DNA of 64,000 bases from Vagococcus humatus (GTDB lineage Bacteria; Bacillota; Bacilli; Lactobacillales; Vagococcaceae). Under the pieces are notes generated by a model, which saw nothing but the letters and a program-made list of their open reading frames with translations, was not told the origin of the DNA and made no database searches. Position 1 is the stretch's first letter. Each line of letters starts with the position of its first letter. The translations under genes and the position numbers were made by a program. This document shows, one piece after another, positions 37,963 to 45,336 of the stretch. The stretch spans positions 620,001-684,000 of the forward strand of contig NZ_PXZH01000001.1 of assembly GCF_003950325.1 (NCBI RefSeq), given 5' to 3'.

Positions 37963-38640
37963 ATGACTTACTGTTTACATTGTCAAGTAGAAGTGGACAA
38001 ACAACATACTCATTGTCCTTTGTGTCAAATGAAATTAACAAATCAAACAGTCAATACTCCCTTGAGTTACCCTCAGTACCGAAAACCTAAACGAAACAAA
38101 AAATTACGAATCAAAGTTTGGCTATACGCTACTATTGTCCTAATAACAGCTACCATTACCCTTAATATCTTTACCTGGCATCTTTATCCAGTTAAATGGT
38201 CGCCGATTATCGTCATCGCCAGTTTTTACTTATGGTATTTAGGATCAGACATTTACCGGCACTTTAACATCAATACTCTTGCTAAAATTTTATGGCGAAA
38301 CTATCTGTTACTTAGCGCCTTATTAATCATTATTGATGTGTCTTTTGGCTTTTCTAGATGGTCCCTTAACTACGGTGTGCCTTTAACTGGTATTATAACT
38401 GGGCTACTAATGACATTTTGGTCTTTGGTTAATAAATCGATGTGGCGAGATGACATTGGTTATATCTTGCTTACTTTAGGCATTAATGTTATTCCTTGTA
38501 TTGTCTTTTTATTTGAAGGTATCACAGTTCTTTGGCCAAGTCTTATTTCACTACTTTACGGTTTATTAACTGTTCTCGGCTTATTTATTTTTTCAGGCAA
38601 GCGACTACTATATGAATTACAAAAAAGATTTCATTTTTAA
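37963..38640 (+). CDS. Zinc-ribbon membrane protein (DUF6320-like)
   Basis: The 225-residue protein starts with a CxxC...CxxC zinc ribbon (YCLHCQVEV and HCPLCQMKL, about residues 3-24). A basic linker and about six membrane helices follow. This matches the DUF6320 layout, function unknown. The next gene, a condensation-like acyltransferase, starts 12 bases later with the same AAAGGAGAAACC leader. The two are probably made together and may act as one membrane-associated acyl-transfer unit. Confidence 0.7.
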   Translation: MTYCLHCQVEVDKQHTHCPLCQMKLTNQTVNTPLSYPQYRKPKRNKKLRIKVWLYATIVLITATITLNIFTWHLYPVKWSPIIVIASFYLWYLGSDIYRHFNINTLAKILWRNYLLLSALLIIIDVSFGFSRWSLNYGVPLTGIITGLLMTFWSLVNKSMWRDDIGYILLTLGINVIPCIVFLFEGITVLWPSLISLLYGLLTVLGLFIFSGKRLLYELQKRFHF

Positions 38641-38652
38641 AAGGAGAAACCT

Positions 38653-39927
38653 ATGCAAAGTTGGTATCAATTAGATAATGCAGCAAAAGTATTCCCTTCT
38701 GTTACAGGCGATAGTAATTCCTCTGTTTTTAGAATTAGTGCGACTTTAAAGCAGCCTGTTGATCCTGTGGCTTTACAGCATGCGGTTGAAAAAGTAATGG
38801 TTCGTTTTCCTATGTTTTCAGTACGGTTACGTAGAGGTATTTTTTGGAATTACTTAGATGCTAACCGAAATCCGTTAACCATTCAAAAAGAACAGTTACC
38901 TCCTTGTCGGCCGATTGATCCTATGCTATCCAAGGGTTATTTACTCCGTGTTCTTTATTATCATCACCGGATTACAGTGGAAATTTTCCATTCATTAACA
39001 GATGGTACTGGCGCTTTAGAACTTTTAAAAAGCATTTTATTACAATATTTTGCAGAATGTGGCAATACCGTTTCAAATACAGAAGGAATTAAAACCATTT
39101 ATGAATCTCCTACTCCTTCTGAAGTAGAAGATAGTTTTAAGGCTAATTACACCCCTGTTTACGCAGAAACCCCTAGAAGTCCTAGTTCCTTCCATATTAA
39201 GGGGGTGAACTATGGTAATGAGGATAACAGTGTCACTCATGGTATTTTAAATAGTCAAGCTGTCTACAATAAAGCCAAACAGTACGGAGGCTCTTTAACT
39301 GCATATTTAGCTTCTGTCTTAATTTATTCTATTTATCAATGCAATCAAAACCAAAAAGCGATGAAAAAACCTGTCGTAATTGCTATTCCGGTTAATTTAA
39401 GACGGGCTTTTCCTTCTAAAACCTTACGTAACTTTTTCAATGTGATTAATGTTGGTGCTTATATGGATGACACCATGACGGTTGAAAAACTAGTCCCTTT
39501 AGTTCAAGAGATGTTACAACAAAAAACATCTAAAACTTATTTACAGTCCTCAATCAATAGTAATGTAAACTTTGAAAAAAATATCGCATCCAAATTTGTG
39601 CCTTTGTTTGTCAAAAAATATTTAATGCGGATTGGTTTTTCTCATTTAAGCGAACGAAAAAAAACCATCACTCTCACTAATTTAGGGAAGGTTAGTTTAC
39701 CTGAAGAAATAAATCAGCAGCTTTATAATATGGAATTTATGGCCTACCCTACCCAAAAAAGTCCAATGGCTTGTGGGATGATTACTTGCCAAGATCAATT
39801 AACGATTACTTTTATTAAAAATATTATCGAACCAGATATTATCCAGTATTTTTTCTCTTATTTAGCTAGTGAAGAACAATTAGCTGTCAAAGTTTATAGC
39901 AATAATCTTCAACCTACCTTTAATTAA
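38653..39927 (+). CDS. Condensation-domain-like acyltransferase (alcohol acetyltransferase type)
   Basis: The 424-residue protein has the acyltransferase active-site pattern HxxxDG as FHSLTDGTG (about residues 112-120), as in condensation domains and yeast-type alcohol acetyltransferases. The N-terminal NSSVFRISATLKQPVDP and the later PVNLRRAFPSKTLRNFFN segments fit the same fold. It would transfer an acyl group to an alcohol or amine; the substrates are unknown. It is paired with the zinc-ribbon membrane protein and ends at a bidirectional terminator. Confidence 0.75.
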   Translation: MQSWYQLDNAAKVFPSVTGDSNSSVFRISATLKQPVDPVALQHAVEKVMVRFPMFSVRLRRGIFWNYLDANRNPLTIQKEQLPPCRPIDPMLSKGYLLRVLYYHHRITVEIFHSLTDGTGALELLKSILLQYFAECGNTVSNTEGIKTIYESPTPSEVEDSFKANYTPVYAETPRSPSSFHIKGVNYGNEDNSVTHGILNSQAVYNKAKQYGGSLTAYLASVLIYSIYQCNQNQKAMKKPVVIAIPVNLRRAFPSKTLRNFFNVINVGAYMDDTMTVEKLVPLVQEMLQQKTSKTYLQSSINSNVNFEKNIASKFVPLFVKKYLMRIGFSHLSERKKTITLTNLGKVSLPEEINQQLYNMEFMAYPTQKSPMACGMITCQDQLTITFIKNIIEPDIIQYFFSYLASEEQLAVKVYSNNLQPTFN

Positions 39928-39959
39928 AAATACGCAGCCCATTTAAGCTGCGTATTTTT
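39926..39959. terminator. Bidirectional terminator
   Basis: AAAAATACGCAGC pairs perfectly with GCTGCGTATTTTT. Serves the acyltransferase and SMR genes. Confidence 0.88.
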
Positions 39960-39964
39960 AATTA

Positions 39965-40285
39965 TTAGTTACCTGAAGTTAATTTAATTCCTATAATGCT
40001 AACAAGTAATAATATTGTAAATATCCAAGTCAATGGATTTAGCTTGTCTCCAAAAAAAATAACTCCTATTATAATAGCACCCAAAGCACCAATTCCTGTC
40101 CAAATGGGATAGGCTAAACTTAAAGGTAACACTTTAGTAGCTTTAGCTAATAAGACAAAACTAACAATCATACCTAATATAGTTAGTATTGTATAGGTTC
40201 CTTTGCTAAACCCAACACTTAACTTCATCATAGTCGCCCAAAAAACCTCTGTTATTCCTGCTAATACTAAATAAATCCAAGCCAT
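39965..40285 (-). CDS. SMR-family small exporter (SugE/Gdx-like)
   Basis: The 106-residue protein has four membrane helices and the conserved Glu13 (GITEVFWA) essential in SMR transporters. AYPIWTGIGALGAIIIG in helix 3 is the SugE/Gdx signature (guanidinium exporters). The ATMMKLSVGF segment is closer to EmrE-like drug exporters. AGGAGGAATTAAG-ATG marks the start. A 22-bp inverted repeat ending in a T tract lies directly before the ribosome binding site and probably controls expression. Confidence 0.9.
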   Translation of the reverse strand: MAWIYLVLAGITEVFWATMMKLSVGFSKGTYTILTILGMIVSFVLLAKATKVLPLSLAYPIWTGIGALGAIIIGVIFFGDKLNPLTWIFTILLLVSIIGIKLTSGN

Positions 40286-40305
40286 CTTAATTCCTCCTAA
40301 AAAAT

Positions 40306-40363
40306 AAATAGAATGTTACGTAATTTCTTCTATGACCTAACGAAATTACGTAACATTCTATTT
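40306..40363 (-). promoter_or_regulatory. 22-bp perfect inverted repeat upstream of the SMR gene
   Basis: Arms at 40306-40327 and 40342-40363 are perfectly complementary around a 14-base loop. On the minus strand the structure is followed by ATTTTTT and then the AGGAGG site, so it can act as a leader terminator. Each arm also contains the self-complementary TTACGTAA, which could be a protein operator. Confidence 0.75.
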
Positions 40364-40471
40364 TCACCCGGTGGTGAATCCTATTTAATTTCTTTTAGTA
40401 TACCATAAAGCTATATTAAAAACAAAAAATAACCAATATCCAACTTTTTCAATAAATAATATCAAAAAAGT

Positions 40472-40500
40472 TTGCATTATGTAAAAAAGCATGATATATT
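40472..40500 (+). promoter_or_regulatory. csp promoter
   Basis: TTGCAT (40472-40477), 17 bases, TATATT (40495-40500) with an extended TG. The resulting 5' leader of about 100 bases is typical of cold-shock mRNAs. Confidence 0.7.
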
Positions 40501-40606
40501 AATTAATGTAATAAATTTAATTAAGTAATTGAGTATATTTTTATGATATAGCTACCTCATTATGTTAAGTAACTATTACAAAAAATAAAGAGGAGGTATA
40601 TCTATA

Positions 40607-40807
40607 ATGGAAAATGGAACAGTAAAATGGTTTAACGCTGATAAAGGTTTTGGTTTCATCACTACTGAAGACGGAAAAGATGTTTTTGCACACTTTTCAG
40701 CTATCGTTGGTGAAGGATTCAAATCTTTAGACGAAGGTCAACGCGTTTCTTTCGATGTTGAAGAAACAGACCGTGGCTTACAAGCAGTTAATATCAACAA
40801 AATCTAG
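40607..40807 (+). CDS. Cold-shock protein, CspA family
   Basis: The 66-residue protein is a single OB fold with RNP1 (KGFGFI) and RNP2 (VFAHFS) motifs. It is a nucleic-acid chaperone induced by cold or constitutively made. GAGGAGGTATATCTATA-ATG marks the start. The long leader suggests temperature-dependent mRNA structure. A strong terminator follows. Confidence 0.96.
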   Translation: MENGTVKWFNADKGFGFITTEDGKDVFAHFSAIVGEGFKSLDEGQRVSFDVEETDRGLQAVNINKI

Positions 40808-40814
40808 TCACTTT

Positions 40815-40846
40815 AAAAGACTTCCTTAATAAGGAAGTCTTTTTTT
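40815..40846. terminator. Bidirectional terminator after csp
   Basis: AAAAGACTTCCTTA pairs with TAAGGAAGTCTTTT, followed by more T. Confidence 0.88.
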
Positions 40847-41282
40847 ATTTATACCAAATCATACTTATCTCCTCTTCTGTCCTTTCTTCATCCATCGACT
40901 TTTTCACTTCAGTAAATCCCTGACTTAAATAAAATTGATAAGCTCTTTGATTCTTTTGATAAACTGATAGTTCTAAACACTCTCTTTCTTGTTGTACAGC
41001 TAAAAGCAACTTTTTGCCAATCCCTTTTCTTTGATAGGCCTTTCTAACAAAAAGTCCTGCAATATAATCATCCATCAATCCTAAAAAACCGACTATTTCA
41101 CAACTACTCTCTTCACGGTAAATAAACAAAGTAGCTTCTGGCAATGCGTTTTCCACTTCTTGATATTTAGACTCCCAATAACTTGCATCAATAAAATCAT
41201 GAGCTTCTATATTAGTTTCTAACCAAATTTGCAGAAGTTTTGTTAGATCCTGCTGATTTATTCTCTTAATTATTTCGATCAT
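40845..41282 (-). CDS. GNAT acetyltransferase (YjaB-like)
   Basis: This 145-residue protein has the acetyl-CoA loop FVRKAYQRKGIGKKLL (about residues 77-92) and the NQRAYQFYLSQGF motif near the end. The N-terminus (HDFIDASYW) resembles the YjaB/PhnO-like group. Substrate unknown. GAGAGGTAAC-ATG marks the start. It shares the csp terminator region. Confidence 0.85.
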   Translation of the reverse strand: MIEIIKRINQQDLTKLLQIWLETNIEAHDFIDASYWESKYQEVENALPEATLFIYREESSCEIVGFLGLMDDYIAGLFVRKAYQRKGIGKKLLLAVQQERECLELSVYQKNQRAYQFYLSQGFTEVKKSMDEERTEEEISMIWYK

Positions 41283-41312
41283 GTTACCTCTCGCTTTCTA
41301 TTTATCTCTTAT

Positions 41313-41612
41313 TTACCCCTTAATCTTTTCAACTCTAATTACACAACTAGCTAGTAGTTGAGGTGGAATCGACCGTGTCATGATAGGTTGATCCTCTGTT
41401 ACCAAACGAATACTGACACCTTTTTTTAACTCAGACCAGTCAAACGGTAAATCAACTTTCTCTTTTGAAATAATTAACACCACTTCATTTAAATGAGCTA
41501 AGACTGACTGATCGATATCTTCGTTAATAGCTTTAATCTCTTTTAGAGTTATCCTAACCCCTTGTTTACTGTCTTGAGCTAAGTCACTAATAACTGCCGT
41601 AAATTGTTTCAT
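41313..41612 (-). CDS. Hypothetical protein
   Basis: The product is 99 residues, starting MKQFTAVISDLAQDSKQGV, with no membrane segment and no motif that I recognise. Its pattern suggests a small alpha/beta fold. I place the start at 41612, where AAAGGAAGACAGTGG precedes ATG; an ATG at 41636 is in frame but without a good site. It lies 30 bases before the GNAT gene on the same strand, so the two may be cotranscribed. Confidence 0.6.
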   Translation of the reverse strand: MKQFTAVISDLAQDSKQGVRITLKEIKAINEDIDQSVLAHLNEVVLIISKEKVDLPFDWSELKKGVSIRLVTEDQPIMTRSIPPQLLASCVIRVEKIKG

Positions 41613-41690
41613 CCACTGTCTTCCTTTTCTATTCATTAATCGTTAACCTTTGATACCTTCTTTTATTTTACCAAAAAAACTGATAAAACA

Positions 41691-41719
41691 AAAAAAGCTA
41701 CCTTAAAAGAAGGTAGCTT
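41691..41719 (-). terminator. Terminator after the anti-sigma gene
   Basis: AAGCTACCTT pairs with AAGGTAGCTT around AAAAG; TTTTTT on the minus strand. Confidence 0.85.
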
Positions 41720-41733
41720 AAAAAAACAGTTAA

Positions 41734-42678
41734 CTATTGATTTACTTTTACGTTAATATAAGGAACACATTCGATAGTTGTTCCTACTGAACTTGCTTGA
41801 ATAAATGATTGATCTACTAACTGTTTAAAGTCTTCTGTTCGCCCTGTTACAATGACTCCTTTAAAAGGCGCCTCTGCTATTTGATCAATGTTTTTATATT
41901 GTTTCCATGTCTTGTCATATATAGAGATGCCATTTACCTGATGTTCATATTGGTCTTTAGCTAAGGTTAGTTGCTTTTTGAAAAACTCATAACTTTCTTG
42001 TTTTATTTCACTTTTTTCTGCTTGATAACCAATAACTGGCATACCTGAACTTGCTTGATTTTCTTTACCTAAAGCTCCAACCCAATACCAATTGATTTCT
42101 AAATTATGAGGAATCAATTGACGAATTTCTTCATAAGAGTAACTTCGGTCAAAGGTTAAAGCAACTTCGCCTACATAATTTTTCATGCTAGCCATTTTTT
42201 CTAATTCATTCGGTTTAGGATTATTTTCAGCATTTTTTCCTGCTTTATCGTTATAAAACACAGGAACTTTTTGATGAGTTAAACGGTCATATCCATCTGA
42301 TAACATATCCTGAGAGGAGTCTGCTTGATTTTGCCAACCAAATAAGCCAAATGGCTGATTAAAGGCACTCCAAGGGACACGGTAACCAGCTATCTCTTTA
42401 TATCTATGACTAGTGACTGTTCCGCTTAATAACCCATTATTTGTAATATAGCGGCTATTACTTTGGATATTAGGAGCTTGGATTGTTTCTAACACTGCCA
42501 CATACTCATCTGTTTTCTGATAAGCTTTTCTAACAAAGACTTGGGACGCTTGATAGCTTATTCCTAAAACGATTAAAATCGTTAATAAACTAATGCCTAA
42601 AGTCGTCAAGTTTCTTTTTCTTTTTACCTTTTTAGATAATTGTTTAAATTCTGCGTCTAATTGATTTAATTCTTCCAT
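41734..42678 (-). CDS. Anti-sigma factor with Sigma_reg_N/Sigma_reg_C domains
   Basis: The 314-residue protein has a cytoplasmic N-terminus (about residues 1-22), one membrane helix (about 23-45) and a large extracellular domain. This layout matches the sigma-regulator proteins (YhdL-like) that hold an ECF sigma factor at the membrane. AAAGGAGAAATAAAA-ATG marks the start, 2 bases after the sigma gene. Release would occur on an envelope stress signal. Confidence 0.82.
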   Translation of the reverse strand: MEELNQLDAEFKQLSKKVKRKRNLTTLGISLLTILIVLGISYQASQVFVRKAYQKTDEYVAVLETIQAPNIQSNSRYITNNGLLSGTVTSHRYKEIAGYRVPWSAFNQPFGLFGWQNQADSSQDMLSDGYDRLTHQKVPVFYNDKAGKNAENNPKPNELEKMASMKNYVGEVALTFDRSYSYEEIRQLIPHNLEINWYWVGALGKENQASSGMPVIGYQAEKSEIKQESYEFFKKQLTLAKDQYEHQVNGISIYDKTWKQYKNIDQIAEAPFKGVIVTGRTEDFKQLVDQSFIQASSVGTTIECVPYINVKVNQ

Positions 42679-42680
42679 TT

Positions 42681-43154
42681 TTATTTCTCCTTTAATTGTT
42701 GTTTTAATGTTTGTCTAGCTCGATACAAATCTGTCTTAATTTTTCCTTCTGAAAGATTCAAAATTAAAGCCATTTCTTTTATTTGAAATTGCTGATCGTA
42801 TTTCATCATCAAAATGGTTTGTTCATAAGACGTTAACCCTTCCAAAGCTTGCAGCAAATCATCAGGTTCTGTTTGTTCTAACTGCCAACTCTCTAGTGAT
42901 AAATATCGTTCTTGTAAAATTCGGTCATAGGTTTGTCTTCGGCGATGTTTATCGATAGATGTTCGGATAGCTACCTGATACATCCAAGCTCGTAACTTAT
43001 CATAGGGAATGACTGTATCTAACTCCAATAATTTAACAAAGACATCTTGTGAGATATCTTTTGCATCCGCTTCTGATAATCCCATTTTAATTAAATATTT
43101 CATAATTTCTTTTGAGACTTTTACAAGATAGTCTTCATATTCATGGATTTTCAT
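42681..43154 (-). CDS. ECF-type RNA polymerase sigma factor
   Basis: This 157-residue sigma-70-family protein has region 2 (DAKDISQDVFVKLLE, then LRAWMYQVAIRTSIDKHRRR) and region 4 (LTSYEQTILMMKYDQQF...LNLSEGKIKTDLYRAR). It resembles SigM/SigV-type ECF factors that answer envelope damage. It is cotranscribed with its anti-sigma gene. A TGAAAC-N17-CGTT promoter lies upstream, suggesting self-activation. TAAGAAGGA-ATG marks the start. Confidence 0.92.
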   Translation of the reverse strand: MKIHEYEDYLVKVSKEIMKYLIKMGLSEADAKDISQDVFVKLLELDTVIPYDKLRAWMYQVAIRTSIDKHRRRQTYDRILQERYLSLESWQLEQTEPDDLLQALEGLTSYEQTILMMKYDQQFQIKEMALILNLSEGKIKTDLYRARQTLKQQLKEK

Positions 43155-43179
43155 TCCTTCTTACCCTCCTCACCTATAT

Positions 43180-43206
43180 AACGAATGAGACACGCTAAAA
43201 GTTTCA
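43180..43206 (-). promoter_or_regulatory. ECF-type autoregulatory promoter
   Basis: On the minus strand TGAAAC (43206-43201), 17 bases and CGTT (43183-43180) match the ECF consensus TGAAAC-N16/17-CGT. It lies about 25 bases upstream of the sigma gene. Confidence 0.7.
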
Positions 43207-43264
43207 ATTTTTTTAAAAAACTAAATTTATTTTATTAAACTAATCTTTAAAGGAGAAAACGAGA

Positions 43265-43301
43265 TGAAAAAAGCTTACTAAACTAAACAGTTAGTAAGCT
43301 T
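43265..43301 (-). terminator. Terminator after the folD-like gene
   Basis: AAGCTTACTAA pairs with TTAGTAAGCTT, followed by TTTTTT on the minus strand. Confidence 0.85.
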
Positions 43302-43308
43302 ACTTCTA

Positions 43309-44202
43309 TTATATATCACTTGACCAATAATCTTCTTTGATTAAATGCTGATTGTAACAAAAAGCAGAAAAAACATTTTCTAATAAAGAAGGCACAGTCA
43401 ATTGACCTGTTCCATTTGGTGTTTTAGTTGCTAAAATAGCTTGCCGCTTAGCCCTAATTTCCTCTAAATCAAAGTCACCTTTTAGTTTGCCATCTTCTCC
43501 TAATGTGATACCCACATCAATTAATACCGTTTCATCTGATATATAGCTACTATCAATACTTAAAGGCTGTCCCGTTGCACTAATCACAACTTGAGCTTGT
43601 TGGCAAAGAGATTGAGCTAGTCTTTTAGGTGTATGACTATTTAAACAAACCAAGGTCCCATTCATATTTTGAACCACTCCTTGCATAGGTTTACCAAATA
43701 AGTCAGAACGACCTAACACAACCACTAACTTACCTTCTAAATCAATCTGATTATCATAAAGTAATTTCTCTACCCCTAATGCTGTCGCTGCCACGTGTCT
43801 ATTACCTGATACACTTGAACATAATAAACCTAATGACTCAGGTTTTAAGCCATCTACGTCTTGGTTAACAGACAATAGCTGAATAAGACGATCAGGCTCA
43901 AGATGATCAAACATGGGTAACTGAAAAATAACCCCGTCATATTGAGGTAATACGTCTTTTATTTGAGTTTCTAGATCTTCTTGTGTAACACGAGACTCTA
44001 TTTTCAGTAAATCCACTTGCATACCAACTTCTTCACCAATTTTTATCTTTCTTTTGGTATACACACGAGAGGCATCGTCATGGGATGCCAATACAATTAA
44101 TAAGGACGGTTTCTTGCCAGTTAATTGTGTCGTTGCTTGAGTCGCTTGTTTTAACTGTTGAATCATTTTATGTGCTTGTTTTTTACAATCTAAGAATTCC
44201 AT
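43309..44202 (-). CDS. Divergent FolD-like methylenetetrahydrofolate dehydrogenase/cyclohydrolase
   Basis: The 297-residue protein aligns with FolD, which interconverts methylene-, methenyl- and formyl-THF. Catalytic positions are kept: SRVYTKRK with Lys52, QLP with Gln94, DVDG at 115-118. The Rossmann motif GRSDLFGKPMQ is close to GRSNIVGKP. The usual PCTP reads AATA and the C-terminal PGGVGPMT reads PNGTGQLT. It is more diverged than a housekeeping FolD normally is. It stands alone behind a structured leader. It may be a second copy with altered activity. Confidence 0.8.
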   Translation of the reverse strand: MEFLDCKKQAHKMIQQLKQATQATTQLTGKKPSLLIVLASHDDASRVYTKRKIKIGEEVGMQVDLLKIESRVTQEDLETQIKDVLPQYDGVIFQLPMFDHLEPDRLIQLLSVNQDVDGLKPESLGLLCSSVSGNRHVAATALGVEKLLYDNQIDLEGKLVVVLGRSDLFGKPMQGVVQNMNGTLVCLNSHTPKRLAQSLCQQAQVVISATGQPLSIDSSYISDETVLIDVGITLGEDGKLKGDFDLEEIRAKRQAILATKTPNGTGQLTVPSLLENVFSAFCYNQHLIKEDYWSSDI

Positions 44203-44245
44203 GGTTCTACCCCTCTCTTTTTTCTATGTTTTTATCTTTATGTCA

Positions 44246-44325
44246 CACATACTTACCCTATATAAAAACTAAGTATGTCTTTTAACATACTTCATCCATT
44301 GACGTTTGTCTATAGGTAAGTGTTT
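44246..44325 (-). ncRNA. Structured 5' leader of the folD-like gene (candidate regulatory RNA)
   Basis: On the minus strand CTTACCTATA (about 44319-44310) pairs with TATAGGGTAAG (about 44262-44252), closing a loop. Inside are GAC-AAAC-GTC and a perfect AAGTATG/CATACTT hairpin followed by TTTTT. AAGTATG recurs at the 3' edge of the outer stem, so CATACTT has two possible partners. It matches no riboswitch that I know. Confidence 0.45.
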
Positions 44326-44367
44326 TCACTCATTAAAAAGGTGTCTGATTCCTACATTTTGTGAAAA

Positions 44368-44436
44368 AATAAGTGTAAACAAGCAAAAAACTTCAACCTT
44401 TAACAGGTTGAAGTTTTATACTTATTTACACTTATT
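44368..44436 (-). terminator. Nested double inverted repeat after the TetR gene
   Basis: The outer arms AATAAGTGTAAA (44368-44379) and TTTACACTTATT (44425-44436) enclose an inner perfect stem, AAAACTTCAACCT with AGGTTGAAGTTTT (44387-44417). Both stems are followed by T tracts on the minus strand. It is the likely terminator of the TetR gene. Confidence 0.75.
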
Positions 44437-44482
44437 GAGACTAGCTTCACATATATAACTAAAGAAATTAGGCAATAGTTTA

Positions 44483-45052
44483 TTATAAAATAAAGGTATA
44501 GTCATTGTTTTCGATAATACCACGGGTTACTTCTCTCATTAAATCAATGATTTTTTCATCAGATGGATTAATTAATCCACCAGATTTTAAAGAAGCTAAA
44601 CCAGTTGCTACTACCCATGTACCTGAAAATAGTACTTCTTTTTTCTCTTGGCTTAAATTTTTAAGTTTTTCATCGCCACTAATTTTTTCCATAAACAAAT
44701 CATAACTAAATTTGTTTAACTTAGTTCCGCCTGAATGTTCCTCTACATATAATGAACGATACAATACTTTTTCTTCTGCAGCAAAATGTACGTAATTTAA
44801 AGTCATATCCACAATAGGTGCCCCAGTAATGACTTGAGAAAAGACTTCTTCATGTAAATAGCCTTCAATCTTGTCAAATAACGCATTCTTTAAGTCATCC
44901 ATGTTTTTAAACTCTAAATAAATAGGTTGTGTAGAACATTTCATTTTACTAGCAATGTTACGAGCGGTAAACCGAGAAAAACCTTCAGTAGCAACAATTT
45001 CATAAGCAGCATTCAAAATGTGATCTTTTGTTATTGTTTTTTTTCTTGCCAT
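44483..45052 (-). CDS. TetR/AcrR-family transcriptional regulator
   Basis: The 189-residue protein has the N-terminal TetR helix-turn-helix: ITKDHILNAAYEIVATEGFS, then FTARNIASKMKCSTQPIYLEFKNMDDL (about residues 7-56). A helical ligand domain lacks recognisable motifs. TTAAGGAGGAACTATT-ATG marks the start. It is divergent from pepS, with 284 bases between, so it may control itself or a distant gene. No efflux pump is directly adjacent. Confidence 0.9.
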   Translation of the reverse strand: MARKKTITKDHILNAAYEIVATEGFSRFTARNIASKMKCSTQPIYLEFKNMDDLKNALFDKIEGYLHEEVFSQVITGAPIVDMTLNYVHFAAEEKVLYRSLYVEEHSGGTKLNKFSYDLFMEKISGDEKLKNLSQEKKEVLFSGTWVVATGLASLKSGGLINPSDEKIIDLMREVTRGIIENNDYTFIL

Positions 45053-45307
45053 AATAGTTCCTCCTTAATTATCCAAATCAGCATGTTTATCAAAAATCAT
45101 CACAAAAACCTTGAACTGTCAACATCATCCTTCTCACTAAATATATTGTATCATGAATCCCTCAATAAAAAAAGAAACAACTTTATTTTATGTTATAAAT
45201 TTTACTTGTTTGACACTGTTTGGCTTAACATAAAATATTATTAAATTCCTTTGTTTTTTCATTTAAACCTCTTTTTTAATTATACAACAAAACAAATGAT
45301 TTTATGA

Positions 45308-45313
45308 TATAAT
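45308..45313 (+). promoter_or_regulatory. pepS promoter -10 (extended)
   Basis: TGATATAAT gives an extended -10 (TATAAT at 45308-45313), 24 bases before the pepS start. The -35 is poor. Nothing else is recognisable in the 284-base gap to the TetR gene. Confidence 0.55.
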
Positions 45314-45336
45314 TAGCTCAAAAAGGAGGTTATTTT

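Larger units (their letters stand above)
40286..40606. promoter_or_regulatory. Divergent region between SMR gene and csp
   Basis: 321 bases with no gene. On the minus side it holds the SMR leader: TGGTATACT extended -10 at 40402-40397 with preceding bases, a small TTCACC-ACCG-GGTGAA hairpin at 40363-40378, and the 22-bp inverted repeat. On the plus side it holds the csp promoter and a long csp leader. Confidence 0.7.

Noticed and set aside
40363-40378. Guanidine-II (mini-ykkC) riboswitch before the SMR gene
   Set aside because: Only one small hairpin is present and its loop is ACCG, not the required ACGR; the second hairpin is a long perfect repeat.
44203-44345. ZTP or tetrahydrofolate riboswitch before the folD-like gene
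   Set aside because: The GC-rich conserved segments of those riboswitches are absent; kept only as an unknown structured leader.
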